Part shown: positions 56,001 through 60,000 of the stretch, piece by piece
Numbering within the stretch: position 1 is the stretch's first letter
How the letters are laid out: each line of letters begins with the position of its first letter
Source of the DNA: Membranipora membranacea
Lineage: Eukaryota > Bryozoa > Gymnolaemata > Cheilostomatida > Membraniporidae
NCBI GenBank assembly: GCA_914767715.1
Contig: OU612075.1
Span: 4,590,001 to 4,650,000, forward strand
Direction: 5' to 3'
Length of the DNA stretch: 60,000 bases
Notes under the pieces: model-generated
Seen by the model: the letters and a program-made list of their open reading frames with translations, nothing else
What the model was told of the DNA's origin: nothing
The model's database searches: none
Translations under genes and position numbers: made by a program

Positions 56001-58100
56001 TGTCTTCCTGAGTAAAATAATACAAGCACATCATACTTCTAGTCAAAATGCTATCGACGACAATATGTAAAGCCATTGTAAGATTTAACTTGCATATAAA
56101 TGTTAGTATAGATGTAGTATAGATAAAGTTTAGTCCAATTGCCTGCATTCCAGTTGCTCCCTTCCTCTGCGGCGTGATCAGTGGATCGGGAGATCCTCCG
56201 AATGCAGGCAAATGGACCAAACATGGTTTAGTATAGTCGGGAAAAGGGAGTTTTTGGGACTTTTTCTGCAATCCAAACAAAATACAATGAATAAGACATG
56301 AGGCATGCAAAGCTCAAGCTCCAATTTGTAGAGTCGTCCCTCTTTTTATTCACAGATATAAAGTGGACAGCTCGTAATCTTGAAATTTTTGATAAAACTT
56401 ACAAATTGCCATTCGGCCTCATCCTTATCCACACTCTCTCGCCTTTTCTTCGTCTCTTTGACGATCTCTATTTGCTGCTCGGCTTTCTTAGCCAAGTTGA
56501 CAGCTGGTTTGAGGGCGATGAACTGTAGAGGGTCTTTAGCTGGCTGCAGAGCACTTGAGCTCTTTCGCCTCCATCCCGGACCTGATCCGTCTACAAAAAA
56601 CACATCATGTGAGTCTAGTTAATGGCCATGAGAGAAGAAAGATTGTGAAATTCCAGAAACAGACAAATTACTTGGTTGAAATAGTCATTGAATACAATAG
56701 GATAACTCATTGAAAACGGAAAATTATCAGCATGAAAAAATCAAATGTCATAAAATATGTTGGAAGCGTGCGATGACTGCAGAAAGCTACCAGGGGGGCT
56801 TTTGAGCACATCATGCCAGGCATTTTGAGCCAAATAGCGGCATTTCATCACTCAAAACCCTCGCTCCTTCAGTCTTTGATGTAATCAAAGTTCTATTCCA
56901 AATTGTCCACTCAGAAGACAATTGTACAACTCCAAAACAAGTGAATGACTTTGTAGAGAGGCATATGGCAGGTCTTGTTTGTCCGTGCAAGGAGCAATTT
57001 TGGTACCTTTTAATCAAATTACCCCTTTGGTGATAATTACAGATATAGCAAATAAAAATATCTTTTGCGCTCAAAATAGAGTGATATATTTAGAACTCCT
57101 GTCAGCTGGACGAAAGATTGTTTTATTATGGTCAGCCCACCAGGTAAGGTTATCATCAGTAAATACCTTAGAGACCAGGTCAAACAAGTCCTATGTAAAC
57201 TCGGGAATACTTCAGACCAAAGAGTTTTATTTGATAAAACCAAGATATCAGCATGCTAAAGGTTGATGGGGGATGTGTTGATTCAGTACGCTGGAAACAG
57301 GATGCAGGGGCGACCGGCATACGAACCTGAACGCTGACGGCTCGATAAGCATGGTATCACATGGGTTGCCACAGATAGCCAACATGCGAGCCTGAATGCC
57401 AACCGTATGAAAAACATGGTTTGCCAGATAATGCATCGCCACACTCTTGAAACAAATTTTCCGCAAAGAAAAACAGATTCATAGCAGGGATTCTGAGGCC
57501 TCAGGACAGGATCTTTATGGTCGTGGGCCGCACCCGAAAGACCCTATCTAGCCAAGGAACTCAGGATATTGGGCAGTCAGTTGGGGGAGAGGGGGGACAA
57601 ATCATGCGTTTACACTGGAGGGTCACACTTATTACCACTACTTGACTTGGCAGGTAAAGTCAGAGTTTTCTTTTTATCATTTTTTGGGGGAGAACTTATG
57701 AGCTCTGGCAATAGAATGTAAATTATTACGACTGAAATCCTGTGAATGCACCCAAGTGCAGCATGCTTTGCCTTGAAGAGTTTTTAGTTTTGTCAGTGTG
57801 ATGAATCTTGTATAACATCATGACTACAGAATGGTTTTGTACCCAGGTGAAATTACTGGTGTTAACATATTATAAATTAATATCGTAGGAAACCTATTAG
57901 TAATCCACTTTAAAGTAAGTTTTCAGTTTTTTGAAAGTCTGAGAATACGTTATTGTCAAGTGGACACACAAACTAAACCTCACACAAGATACATACCTAG
58001 ATCATCTAGTGAGTCAGAAGAAGAATAACTACGCCCCTCTCTTCGCCCCGCATGTCCAGCGCTCGATCTCCTCATGTCTTCAGCATATGAGTCTCTGGAA
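22906..58100 (-). CDS. LMO7: LMO7/LIMCH1-family PDZ-LIM scaffold (33 exons, 5' end outside window or not found)
   Basis: This gene encodes a long cytoskeletal scaffold; vertebrate relatives sit at adherens junctions and on actomyosin fibres and regulate contractility. The 33 joined exons give 1,883 full codons in one frame. In order: a Ser/Arg-rich start; WRR/WKNRR-Ser repeats (about 40-110) like the LMO7/LIMCH1 N-terminal family; a Ser/Pro-rich exon (133-400); one PDZ domain (498-592, GFGF at 515-518); an acidic linker; a first charged coil (about 787-851); low-complexity Ser/Pro segments; a second long charged coil (about 1200-1470); a Q/N/S/P/Y-rich tail; and a single LIM domain (1821-1879) with all eight metal ligands. 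The GAAMVIESLGLYYHTECF and GADVRVR segments closely resemble LMO7/LIMCH1 LIM domains. A CH domain, typical of vertebrate LMO7, is not in the window. Most exons are symmetric phase 0, so many isoforms are possible. The exact last exon is uncertain. Confidence 0.9.
23506..24061 (-). CDS. LMO7: LMO7-like exon 32: Ser/Pro/Tyr-rich tail and first LIM zinc ligands
   Basis: Residues 1644-1828. A disordered Ser/Tyr/Asn/Pro region including RAITPPSKPARVP is followed by a short acidic linker and KYMCAYCTQEL, the first CxxC pair of the LIM domain. Acceptor tgttgtag, donor TTAG|gtacgt, phase 1 out. Confidence 0.93.
24280..24873 (-). CDS. LMO7: LMO7-like exon 31: end of coil, then Gln/Pro/Tyr-rich tail
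   Basis: Residues 1446-1643. EMIEQSRRDQQRREEARQ ends the helix; the rest is low-complexity, rich in Gln, Pro, Ser and Tyr (QQQQPKN, SQPPPRD, NGYDARRG), probably disordered. Acceptor atggacacag, donor AAA|gtaagc, symmetric phase 0, 594 nt. Confidence 0.92.
25260..25484 (-). CDS. LMO7: LMO7-like exon 30: second coiled coil, part 3
   Basis: Residues 1371-1445: LARAQIRHDQDIKAVHGVDM, a QAERRQRELANLARG helix, an acidic run DEDEDEEEDQ and SLDWNEREHMARKRHQ. Acceptor gttcacag, donor CAG|gtatgg. Symmetric phase 0. Confidence 0.92.
25862..26020 (-). CDS. LMO7: LMO7-like exon 29: second coiled coil, part 2
   Basis: Residues 1318-1370: RELAEIRKLNQQYEQQRLEE, then a Gln-rich break and DELNAARKRMAREAEE. 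Same length (53 codons) and phase 0 symmetry as the preceding exon, without obvious sequence identity. Acceptor gtctttcag, donor GAG|gtaata. Confidence 0.92.
26353..26511 (-). CDS. LMO7: LMO7-like exon 28: second coiled coil, part 1
   Basis: Residues 1265-1317: DVSDAAYERMKELAIMKQL, then REAETEQAEQDEQERRNRD and KRLRDERQ. A long Glu/Gln/Arg helix. Acceptor ctctttcag; donor CAG|gtttgt is somewhat weak. 53 codons, symmetric phase 0. Confidence 0.92.
26818..26974 (-). CDS. LMO7: LMO7-like exon 27: helix then Lys/Pro linker
   Basis: Residues 1212-1264: RQFAEQQERRHSAAAKPKP, then a Thr/Ser stretch and NRSKSMDVRPPALNR. RSKSMD is a plausible basophilic kinase site. Acceptor ctttgttaag, donor AGA|gtaggt. 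Confidence 0.88.
27343..27440 (-). CDS. LMO7: LMO7-like exon 26: start of second coil
   Basis: Residues 1180-1211: NGGDENDKPPKRNSKGFF, then SNRAMFEQQSREAD. Acceptor aattgttgtag, donor ACAG|gtaaat, phase 2 out. Leads into a QQERR-type helix. Confidence 0.88.
28810..28890 (-). CDS. LMO7: LMO7-like exon 25: RKSNLDWLKSR segment
   Basis: Residues 1153-1179: TMNAVPVAIRKSNLDWLKSR, then SEDESTQ. The RKSxLDWLKS text echoes the WK/RS repeats at the start of the protein. Acceptor tttcgttag, donor CAG|gtaaaa, symmetric phase 0. Confidence 0.85.
29769..29932 (-). CDS. LMO7: LMO7-like exon 24: RKEDVLKMTREKARF segment
   Basis: Residues 1098-1152: EYEDPSSKRQSDIDPSLPST, then LRKEDVLKMTREKARFSQPR and ARTQPINHK. 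It repeats the R-K-x-D-V-x-x-M motif of exon 22. Acceptor tgttatcag; donor AAG|gtacta is weak. Confidence 0.88.
31085..31203. repeat. Family B hairpin element
   Basis: Left arm gatcaaattt...gctgcattcagagttgc and right arm gcaactggaatgcaggcaat then acacttgatcta. It lies within 25 bases of the donor of LMO7-like exon 23. Confidence 0.8.
31226..31427 (-). CDS. LMO7: LMO7-like exon 23: Trp/Arg/Pro-rich exon
   Basis: Residues 1031-1097: STPWQDTNELPAEVERPWE, then VIAPVIDVTPAPAAAV and a basic Ser-rich end with RWNSQ. Acceptor attttgacag, donor CAAG|gtaaga, phase 1 out. A MITE-like hairpin sits directly after the donor. Confidence 0.9.
32030..32176 (-). CDS. LMO7: LMO7-like exon 22: SDVYKYYDED and RKDV motifs
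   Basis: Residues 982-1030: PVDVTQPKETPSLSDVYKYY, then a Ser/Pro stretch and MTRKDVMNMNKK. The TRKDVMNM motif is echoed two exons later. Acceptor gttttatag, donor AAG|gtgagt, symmetric phase 0. Confidence 0.88.
33916..33977 (-). CDS. LMO7: LMO7-like exon 21: short Tyr-rich exon
   Basis: Residues 961-981: ASVADTDEMRDRHTANYYDY followed by Lys. It joins in phase across a 4.6-kb intron. Acceptor tatattacag, donor AAG|gtaggt. Confidence 0.85.
37640..37905 (-). repeat. tRNA-headed SINE with tandem-repeat tail, copy 1
   Basis: On the minus strand the head reads ggaggtggctcagttggtta with box B gggttcaaatccc, then a body of about 130 bp shared with the copy at 54.4 kb. It ends in a tail of ttttaaccaaca units (plus-strand ttggttaaaatg three times). 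It lies in an LMO7-like intron. Confidence 0.85.
38285..38573. repeat. Minisatellite, about ten units of 27 bp
   Basis: The unit is roughly gactatg-rtttctagtctg-agaacaca. Each unit junction contains tagtctg-agaaca-cagacta, a 7-bp stem with a 6-base loop. The array lies in the LMO7-like intron, about a dozen bases after the exon 20 donor. Confidence 0.9.
38585..38712 (-). CDS. LMO7: LMO7-like exon 20: Ser/acidic segment
   Basis: Residues 918-960: DKKSSPLTSQSQSLHSA, then EEDSDDDFARYRIKEPES. Acceptor tttgttgtag, donor AAAG|gtgagt, phase 1 out. A hairpin-forming minisatellite begins about a dozen bases into the following intron. Confidence 0.9.
39177..39271 (-). CDS. LMO7: LMO7-like exon 19: charged helix
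   Basis: Residues 887-917: EKETRDKAVQRLLDIKARY, then an Asn-rich end. Acceptor ctgattttag, donor CAACC|gtgagt, phase 2 out. It resembles a short helical extension after the first coil. Confidence 0.88.
39761..39865 (-). CDS. LMO7: LMO7-like exon 18: Ser/Pro-rich symmetric exon
   Basis: Residues 852-886: SDASSPPPHEEDNKSDR, then LSPPPSSLRQSLSNAAK. Two PPP clusters could be SH3 or WW ligands. Acceptor tttattgcag, donor AAA|gtaaat, phase 0 on both sides. Confidence 0.88.
40190..40282 (-). CDS. LMO7: LMO7-like exon 17: first coiled coil, part 2
   Basis: Residues 821-851: EQYEKEQQEIQRQVEKSR, then LEAEASVRNRQIL, with hydrophobic residues at heptad-like spacing. Acceptor gatgttttcag, donor CTG|gtaagt, phase 0 on both sides. 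Confidence 0.92.
40849..40970. repeat. Family B hairpin element, diverged
   Basis: Outer arms aagtttgatcagtttgc and caactggatcaaacctgatc with a Pro-rich-looking GC loop. The inner arm is degraded. Confidence 0.65.
41378..41392 (-). CDS. LMO7: LMO7-like exon 16: 15-nt microexon
   Basis: Five codons, D-E-E-R-E, between acceptor gattttattag and donor GAG|gtaaat. Both phases are 0 and the residues continue the charged coil of the neighbours. The exon before and the exon after would also join in frame without it, so it may be optional. Confidence 0.65.
41736..41820 (-). CDS. LMO7: LMO7-like exon 15: first coiled coil, part 1
   Basis: Residues 787-815: RFQSRSKQMNDDNRRRMEE, then WQKQQDRRQQ. A highly charged, Gln/Arg-rich helix of the kind that precedes the LIM domain in LMO7/LIMCH1 proteins. 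Acceptor tctccgcag, donor CAG|gtaggc. Confidence 0.9.
43054..43159 (-). CDS. LMO7: LMO7-like exon 14: acidic exon before first coil
   Basis: Residues 752-786: ESDEEESMQAFEQNYDKV, then TKDFESVAPPLASQHDL. Acceptor aacttccag, donor CAG|gtgcgt, phase 2 out. It leads into the first coiled coil. Confidence 0.88.
44491..44690. repeat. Dispersed direct repeat of about 36 bp
   Basis: ttggggaggcaactaacagg and ttggggaggcaaccaacaac, each followed by cgcaacaa, occur 160 bases apart in the same orientation. Confidence 0.6.
44735..44843 (-). CDS. LMO7: LMO7-like exon 13: Ser/Glu-rich linker
   Basis: Residues 716-751: SPSSEYVSAAEYNTGSRAE, then STSEESNREQTN. Acceptor attctttccag, donor ATAG|gtgagt, phase 1 out. 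Likely disordered and phosphorylatable; no domain recognised. Confidence 0.88.
44932..44972. repeat. Short perfect hairpin (accccagtggtt)
   Basis: ttaaccccagtggttgcaat and attggaaccactggggttaa nearly meet; a stem of about 17 bp. tgcaggcaag follows, recalling family B ends. Confidence 0.7.
47740..47781. repeat. 21-bp tandem duplication
   Basis: tacggaaaacctgaatcaaa plus g occurs twice in direct succession. Confidence 0.8.
48553..48575. repeat. TA microsatellite
   Basis: An uninterrupted (ta)n run about 10 bases inside the intron that follows LMO7-like exon 12. Confidence 0.85.
48584..48724 (-). CDS. LMO7: LMO7-like exon 12: symmetric linker exon
   Basis: Residues 669-715: SAVSTLRSELTLEDRQAYL, then a Gln/Thr-rich part ending VHAAYT. 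Acceptor ctaatatag, donor ACG|gtaagt, phase 0 on both sides. A TA microsatellite lies just downstream in the intron. Confidence 0.85.
49988..50092 (-). CDS. LMO7: LMO7-like exon 11: symmetric charged exon
   Basis: Residues 634-668, rich in Glu and Arg: KDMEKMDEEFTRREMEREY, likely helical. Acceptor cttgaag is weak in pyrimidines, but the donor TAT|gtaagt is strong. Both phases are 0, so it could be a cassette exon. Confidence 0.82.
50494..50615 (-). CDS. LMO7: LMO7-like exon 10: linker after PDZ
   Basis: Residues 593-633: PSAAKERKQHSQVVRGKS, then ILDMYDNLESS and an acidic end. Acceptor attgtttcag, donor ATG|gtaagt, phase 0 out. No known domain. Confidence 0.88.
51019..51183 (-). CDS. LMO7: LMO7-like exon 9: second half of PDZ domain
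   Basis: Residues 538-592. DSAADQAELLEGDEVLEIND is the classic PDZ segment after the third strand, followed by the alpha-2 helix region (TERNRGYCMLLIN) and a last strand KLNVFIKRD. Together with the preceding exon it makes one complete PDZ domain of about 95 residues. Confidence 0.93.
51522..51642 (-). CDS. LMO7: LMO7-like exon 8: first half of PDZ domain
   Basis: Residues 498-537. MRVQLETEV is strand 1, and DDGFGFTIKGG holds the GFGF carboxylate-binding loop and strand 2 that grip the C-terminus of a partner protein. ITIETIVNG leads into the next exon. Phase 0 in, phase 1 out at AATG|gtaagc. Confidence 0.93.
51871..52019 (-). CDS. LMO7: LMO7-like exon 7: linker with internal 10-residue duplication
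   Basis: Residues 448-497. ISSSPLDEIIERATIIPVQ precedes two copies of A-S-L-R-S-T ten residues apart, encoded by a 30-bp direct repeat. Acceptor cttttcacag, donor ATG|gtagga. It lies just before the PDZ domain. Confidence 0.85.
52333..52417 (-). CDS. LMO7: LMO7-like exon 6: acidic linker
   Basis: Residues 420-447, KSSSEDNSSSREYED, then TPERSKEFKPLAD. Acceptor aattcttacag, donor GATG|gtgagt, phase 0 in and 1 out. Charged linker without a recognised domain. Confidence 0.85.
52576..52661. repeat. Family B hairpin element, short
   Basis: Left arm aattcgcctcaacttgg plus agttgctac; right arm gtagcaactt and agtaggcaaattgg. Located in the intron upstream of LMO7-like exon 6. Confidence 0.65.
53204..53260 (-). 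CDS. LMO7: LMO7-like exon 5: 19-codon symmetric exon
   Basis: Residues 401-419, TLPLSDLSLSVLNNLSKSI. Acceptor gtcctgacag and donor ATT|gtaaga are good and both phases are 0. It is only 57 nt with no domain, so it rests on splice signals and an open frame. Confidence 0.6.
53466..54270 (-). CDS. LMO7: LMO7-like exon 4: long Ser/Thr/Pro-rich exon
   Basis: Residues 132-400, the longest exon. Features are KKKIPPKVKPKPNLNRRH, a Thr/Ser/Phe array with TDF repeats (about 230-255) and a Pro-rich WRPVPAPRRP near the end, a possible SH3 ligand. The open frame runs on past the coding-like text to 53292. The only phase-0 end that joins the next exon well is a GC donor, CAGGGG|gcaagt; its use is inferred. 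Confidence 0.8.
54278..54525 (-). repeat. tRNA-headed SINE with tandem-repeat tail, copy 2
   Basis: The same head (tggctcagttggttagagcg) and box B, the same body blocks (ggcaggactgagcacac-like, ttgccttagtggtgagg) and a tail of ttgattaaaa units. It has the same orientation as copy 1 and as the host gene, and lies in the intron right next to exon 4. Confidence 0.85.
54775..54878 (-). CDS. LMO7: LMO7-like exon 3: WKNRRKS motif
   Basis: Residues 98-131: NLSDWKNRRKSKSGS, then ERTANELPGDKYQEFE. DWKNRRKS is the hallmark short motif repeated in LIMCH1/LMO7 N-termini. Acceptor ctgttacag, donor GAG|gtgagg two bases into the Arg codon. Confidence 0.92.
55243..55346. repeat. Family B hairpin element
   Basis: Left arm tgatctaatttgcctaaatt with tggagttgctcccc, right arm gggtagcaactcaaa then aatgcaaactgaatcc. 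Followed directly by a family C hairpin. Confidence 0.75.
55362..55420. repeat. Family C hairpin (ttggagttgtcc)
   Basis: ttggagttgtcc and ggacaactccaa form a 12-bp perfect stem with a 23-base loop. It abuts the family B element before it. Confidence 0.7.
56127..56232. repeat. Family B hairpin element, well preserved
   Basis: Arms gtttagtccaattgcctgca and aatgcaggcaaatggaccaa pair over about 30 bp, with an inner cagttgctccc arm. The loop has a gatcagtggatc partial palindrome. Confidence 0.85.
56318..56384. repeat. Family C-like hairpin next to LMO7-like exon 2
   Basis: aatttgtagagtcgtcc and ggacagctcgtaatctt pair imperfectly around an AT loop. It ends within about 20 bases of the splice donor of exon 2. 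Confidence 0.45.
56403..56590 (-). CDS. LMO7: LMO7-like exon 2: WRRK and KDPLQF segment
   Basis: Residues 35-97: DGSGPGWRRKSSSALQ, then AKDPLQFIALKPAVNLAKK and a charged stretch ending EAEWQF. The WRRKS and KDPLQF text is typical of the N-terminal conserved region shared by LMO7 and LIMCH1. Phase 2 in, phase 0 out (TTT|gtaagt). Confidence 0.9.
57997..58100 (-). CDS. LMO7: LMO7-like exon 1 of window
   Basis: Residues 1-34: SRDSYAEDMRRSS, then GHAGRREGRSYSSSDSLDDL. It enters with one base of a split codon, so at least one coding exon lies upstream. Acceptor gatacag, donor CTAG|gtatgt. The Ser/Arg-rich text suits the phosphorylated N-terminal region of LMO7/LIMCH1 proteins. Confidence 0.85.
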
Positions 58101-60000
58101 CTGTATCATAAAATTATAATTATATTATATATATATTTATATATATATATATGAAGTTTATTTCAAATCTAACCAATCACTGTTTTACATGACAGTCTGA
58201 AAAAAGATTGAAGACAGTAATAATGAATACAATTCAATAACAGTATGTTGAAGTAGGTTATTATCAAAAATCAAAAAAAATTTTAATTCTTAAAGCTAGC
58301 AGTGCACTTTAAGACTAAGCGTATACCTAGACTAAGTGCTCAGACATTATAAATGATTTGACAGCTGAGCACTTGACAATACCATGTTAGACCTTCATGC
58401 AAGAGGCTTAATTTTGACATTGCAGAAATAACATTACAATAATTAAAGTGAATGGTGATAGGTAATTCCGGTTGAGCACAGAAAATGATATTGTATATGG
58501 ATACAGTTGACCACAGTTTAAAGGCCAAATCCCTCGTCCTCAGTTCCCCACACTCTTCCCTAACCCCTCCCATGTCCCTACCCCCTCCCATGTCCCCATG
58601 GGGACATGTTTGAATATTTGAGATAATGTTGTTGAAGTTGTGGTCCTCCGGAAAAAAATCTTAGCCACATTACTTGCAGCGTTTGCACATACATTCACAT
58701 ACCTGCGGCAGCGACCCCAAAACTATACCGGCATTATACAAACAATGACTGATCCCTACGGTCATCCTAACTCTAACGATTATGTTGATGAAAAAAATTC
58801 AGATCACCGGTGTTTAATTTTCATGGAGAGGTTAAAATCTGCTTGCATCTATCGCGAGTTCAGATACATAATATTTTGTGCTATTTACATAATCCTTTTG
58901 ATAAGCACTAGTGTAAATAACATAAGTCATGAATCTATAGCTAGAGAACAACGCTGTCGATGCCCTAGTCTGGTGATTGACGGTTTCGCTGTCTTCAGTT
59001 CCCTTCCTGTGAAGCTATCGCAAAGAGCCTCTGCAACTTACATATTTACCTTGCGAAATAACATCGCCGTATGGGGTTACGGCATAAGCTGGCTAGGACC
59101 TGAACAAAGCTAGCTAATAAATAACACGCTGCTGTTTATATGACCAAAATAACACCCTGTCTGATGCATCAGCCATCCATATTGTCTGACGTTATGGTCA
59201 GGGTGATATTTTTCCCATTGCTATTGGCCCAGGCTTCCAACCGCGAATTCCAAATTATCTACGAGTCATTTTAATGACTCAATTTTTGGCATCAAGGGGA
59301 CAACAAAAACAGGTAGTTCCATAGAATTAGCAGGTTACAATGGTCTTATGGGAAAATATATTGGCTGATTTTGATTGGCGTGGGATGACATCATCTGCAA
59401 TTGTCAATTCAGATCATCTCAAACATCACGCAGGGTTCCCCTGGGGCTCTGTTAAACGGGCCCATAGAAGCCTCATCCCAGAAATATGAGCAAATCGTGA
59501 CTAAAGACTGTTACGAAGACACAAAAGAAGAAAGATCAAAAGTCGTTTCCACAAGGGGCTCAAAATGGCCATCAAAGTTTAATATGATATCAGGAATGCA
59601 GCCATTTCTGAGCAAGATGGAATGTCTATGGTTTCCAAATATTTGCCTTGTATCATACCGCATATTGCATAACAAAAGCTGTAAATCACTAAAAAATGGA
59701 AAAAATGTTGTAATCCCAGAAAATAAGTGTCAATTATTGGAGATTAGGAGAGCAGGCGTGGTAATGCAATACCGTTTCTATTTGCAAACCATAAACATGT
59801 CACCAAGTGAGTCATTTTACTTCTCGGCTGGTTTGATTATTGATAGAACAACAGATCCAGTTTGCCATCATTCGGAATTGCTTCCCCACCTACTGATTGG
59901 CGGCTTATCAGTGGAAGGGGCACATTAAAGTGTTTGGCAGTGCCTCAAATGGATGTTAAACACTCCCCATCATGGGTGTCTTAAAACGGCTATATGGCCA
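58101..60000. other. Upstream part of the LMO7-like gene or its flank
   Basis: The first exon found enters in mid-codon, so coding sequence lies upstream, but no convincing exon was identified here. A CAG|gtatgt donor near 58.69 kb and an AAG|gtaaat donor near 59.05 kb on the minus strand are possible leads only. An AT-rich microsatellite lies at the left edge. Confidence 0.5.
58119..58152. repeat. AT microsatellite
   Basis: Interrupted (at)n run shortly upstream of the first recognised LMO7-like exon of the window. Confidence 0.8.

Noticed and set aside
58520-58610. G-rich minus-strand frame with repeated MGGGRDMGG
   Set aside because: It comes from a small imperfect duplication of catgggagggg; no splice or family support.
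58640-59113. Open frame of 157 codons on the plus strand with a hydrophobic stretch
   Set aside because: No family resemblance, no signal peptide at the start and no neighbouring exons; the hydrophobic run is explained by AT-rich sequence.
59401-59928. Open frame of 175 codons on the plus strand
   Set aside because: It starts at TTG, has no splice context, no recognisable domain and ordinary non-coding composition; a few frames of this length are expected in 60 kb.

Overview
This window looks like the genome of an AT-rich, intron-dense invertebrate animal. The coding exons are short (15-805 nt) and separated by GT-AG introns of a few hundred bases to several kilobases. There are no operons, ribosome binding sites or long prokaryote-style ORFs. 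The intergenic and intronic DNA is full of hairpin-type MITE-like elements, tRNA-headed SINE-like elements and short tandem arrays. I cannot name the species. The proteins fit a bilaterian or cnidarian-grade marine invertebrate, but that is inference.

Two multi-exon genes can be reconstructed by hand, both on the minus strand. (1) A YAP/Yorkie transcriptional co-activator (10842-18848, six coding exons, 462 codons so far): an N-terminal TEAD-binding region with LATS-type phosphosites, two WW domains, a short glutamine-rich coil and an acidic/serine-rich activation region. The last short exon, expected to carry a C-terminal PDZ-binding tail, was not found. (2) A large LMO7/LIMCH1-family scaffold (22906-58100 and beyond, 33 exons, 1,883 complete codons): WK-R-R-S type N-terminal repeats, one PDZ domain, two charged coiled-coil regions, a long Q/S/P/N-rich segment and one C-terminal LIM domain. 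Its 5' end (start codon and any CH domain) lies beyond position 60000 or was not recognised. Every exon junction listed is phase-consistent with the next.

Layout: 1-10841 holds no recognised exon and is repeat-rich; it is either the last YAP intron or intergenic. 10842-18848 is YAP. 18849-22905 is intergenic, with a possible YAP 5' exon near 19.6 kb and a possible last LMO7-like exon near 22.7 kb. 22906-58100 is the LMO7-like gene. 58101-60000 is upstream intron or flank.

Biologically, the window puts the Hippo-pathway effector directly downstream of, and in the same orientation as, an actomyosin/adherens-junction scaffold. The two families act in related processes (junctional tension and mechanical control of YAP), but the adjacency may be chance. 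I found no clearly new system. The most useful observations are the gene pair, the changed phosphodegron and WW exon structure of YAP, a 15-nt microexon, a likely GC-AG intron, an in-frame 30-bp coding duplication, and several foldback repeat families.
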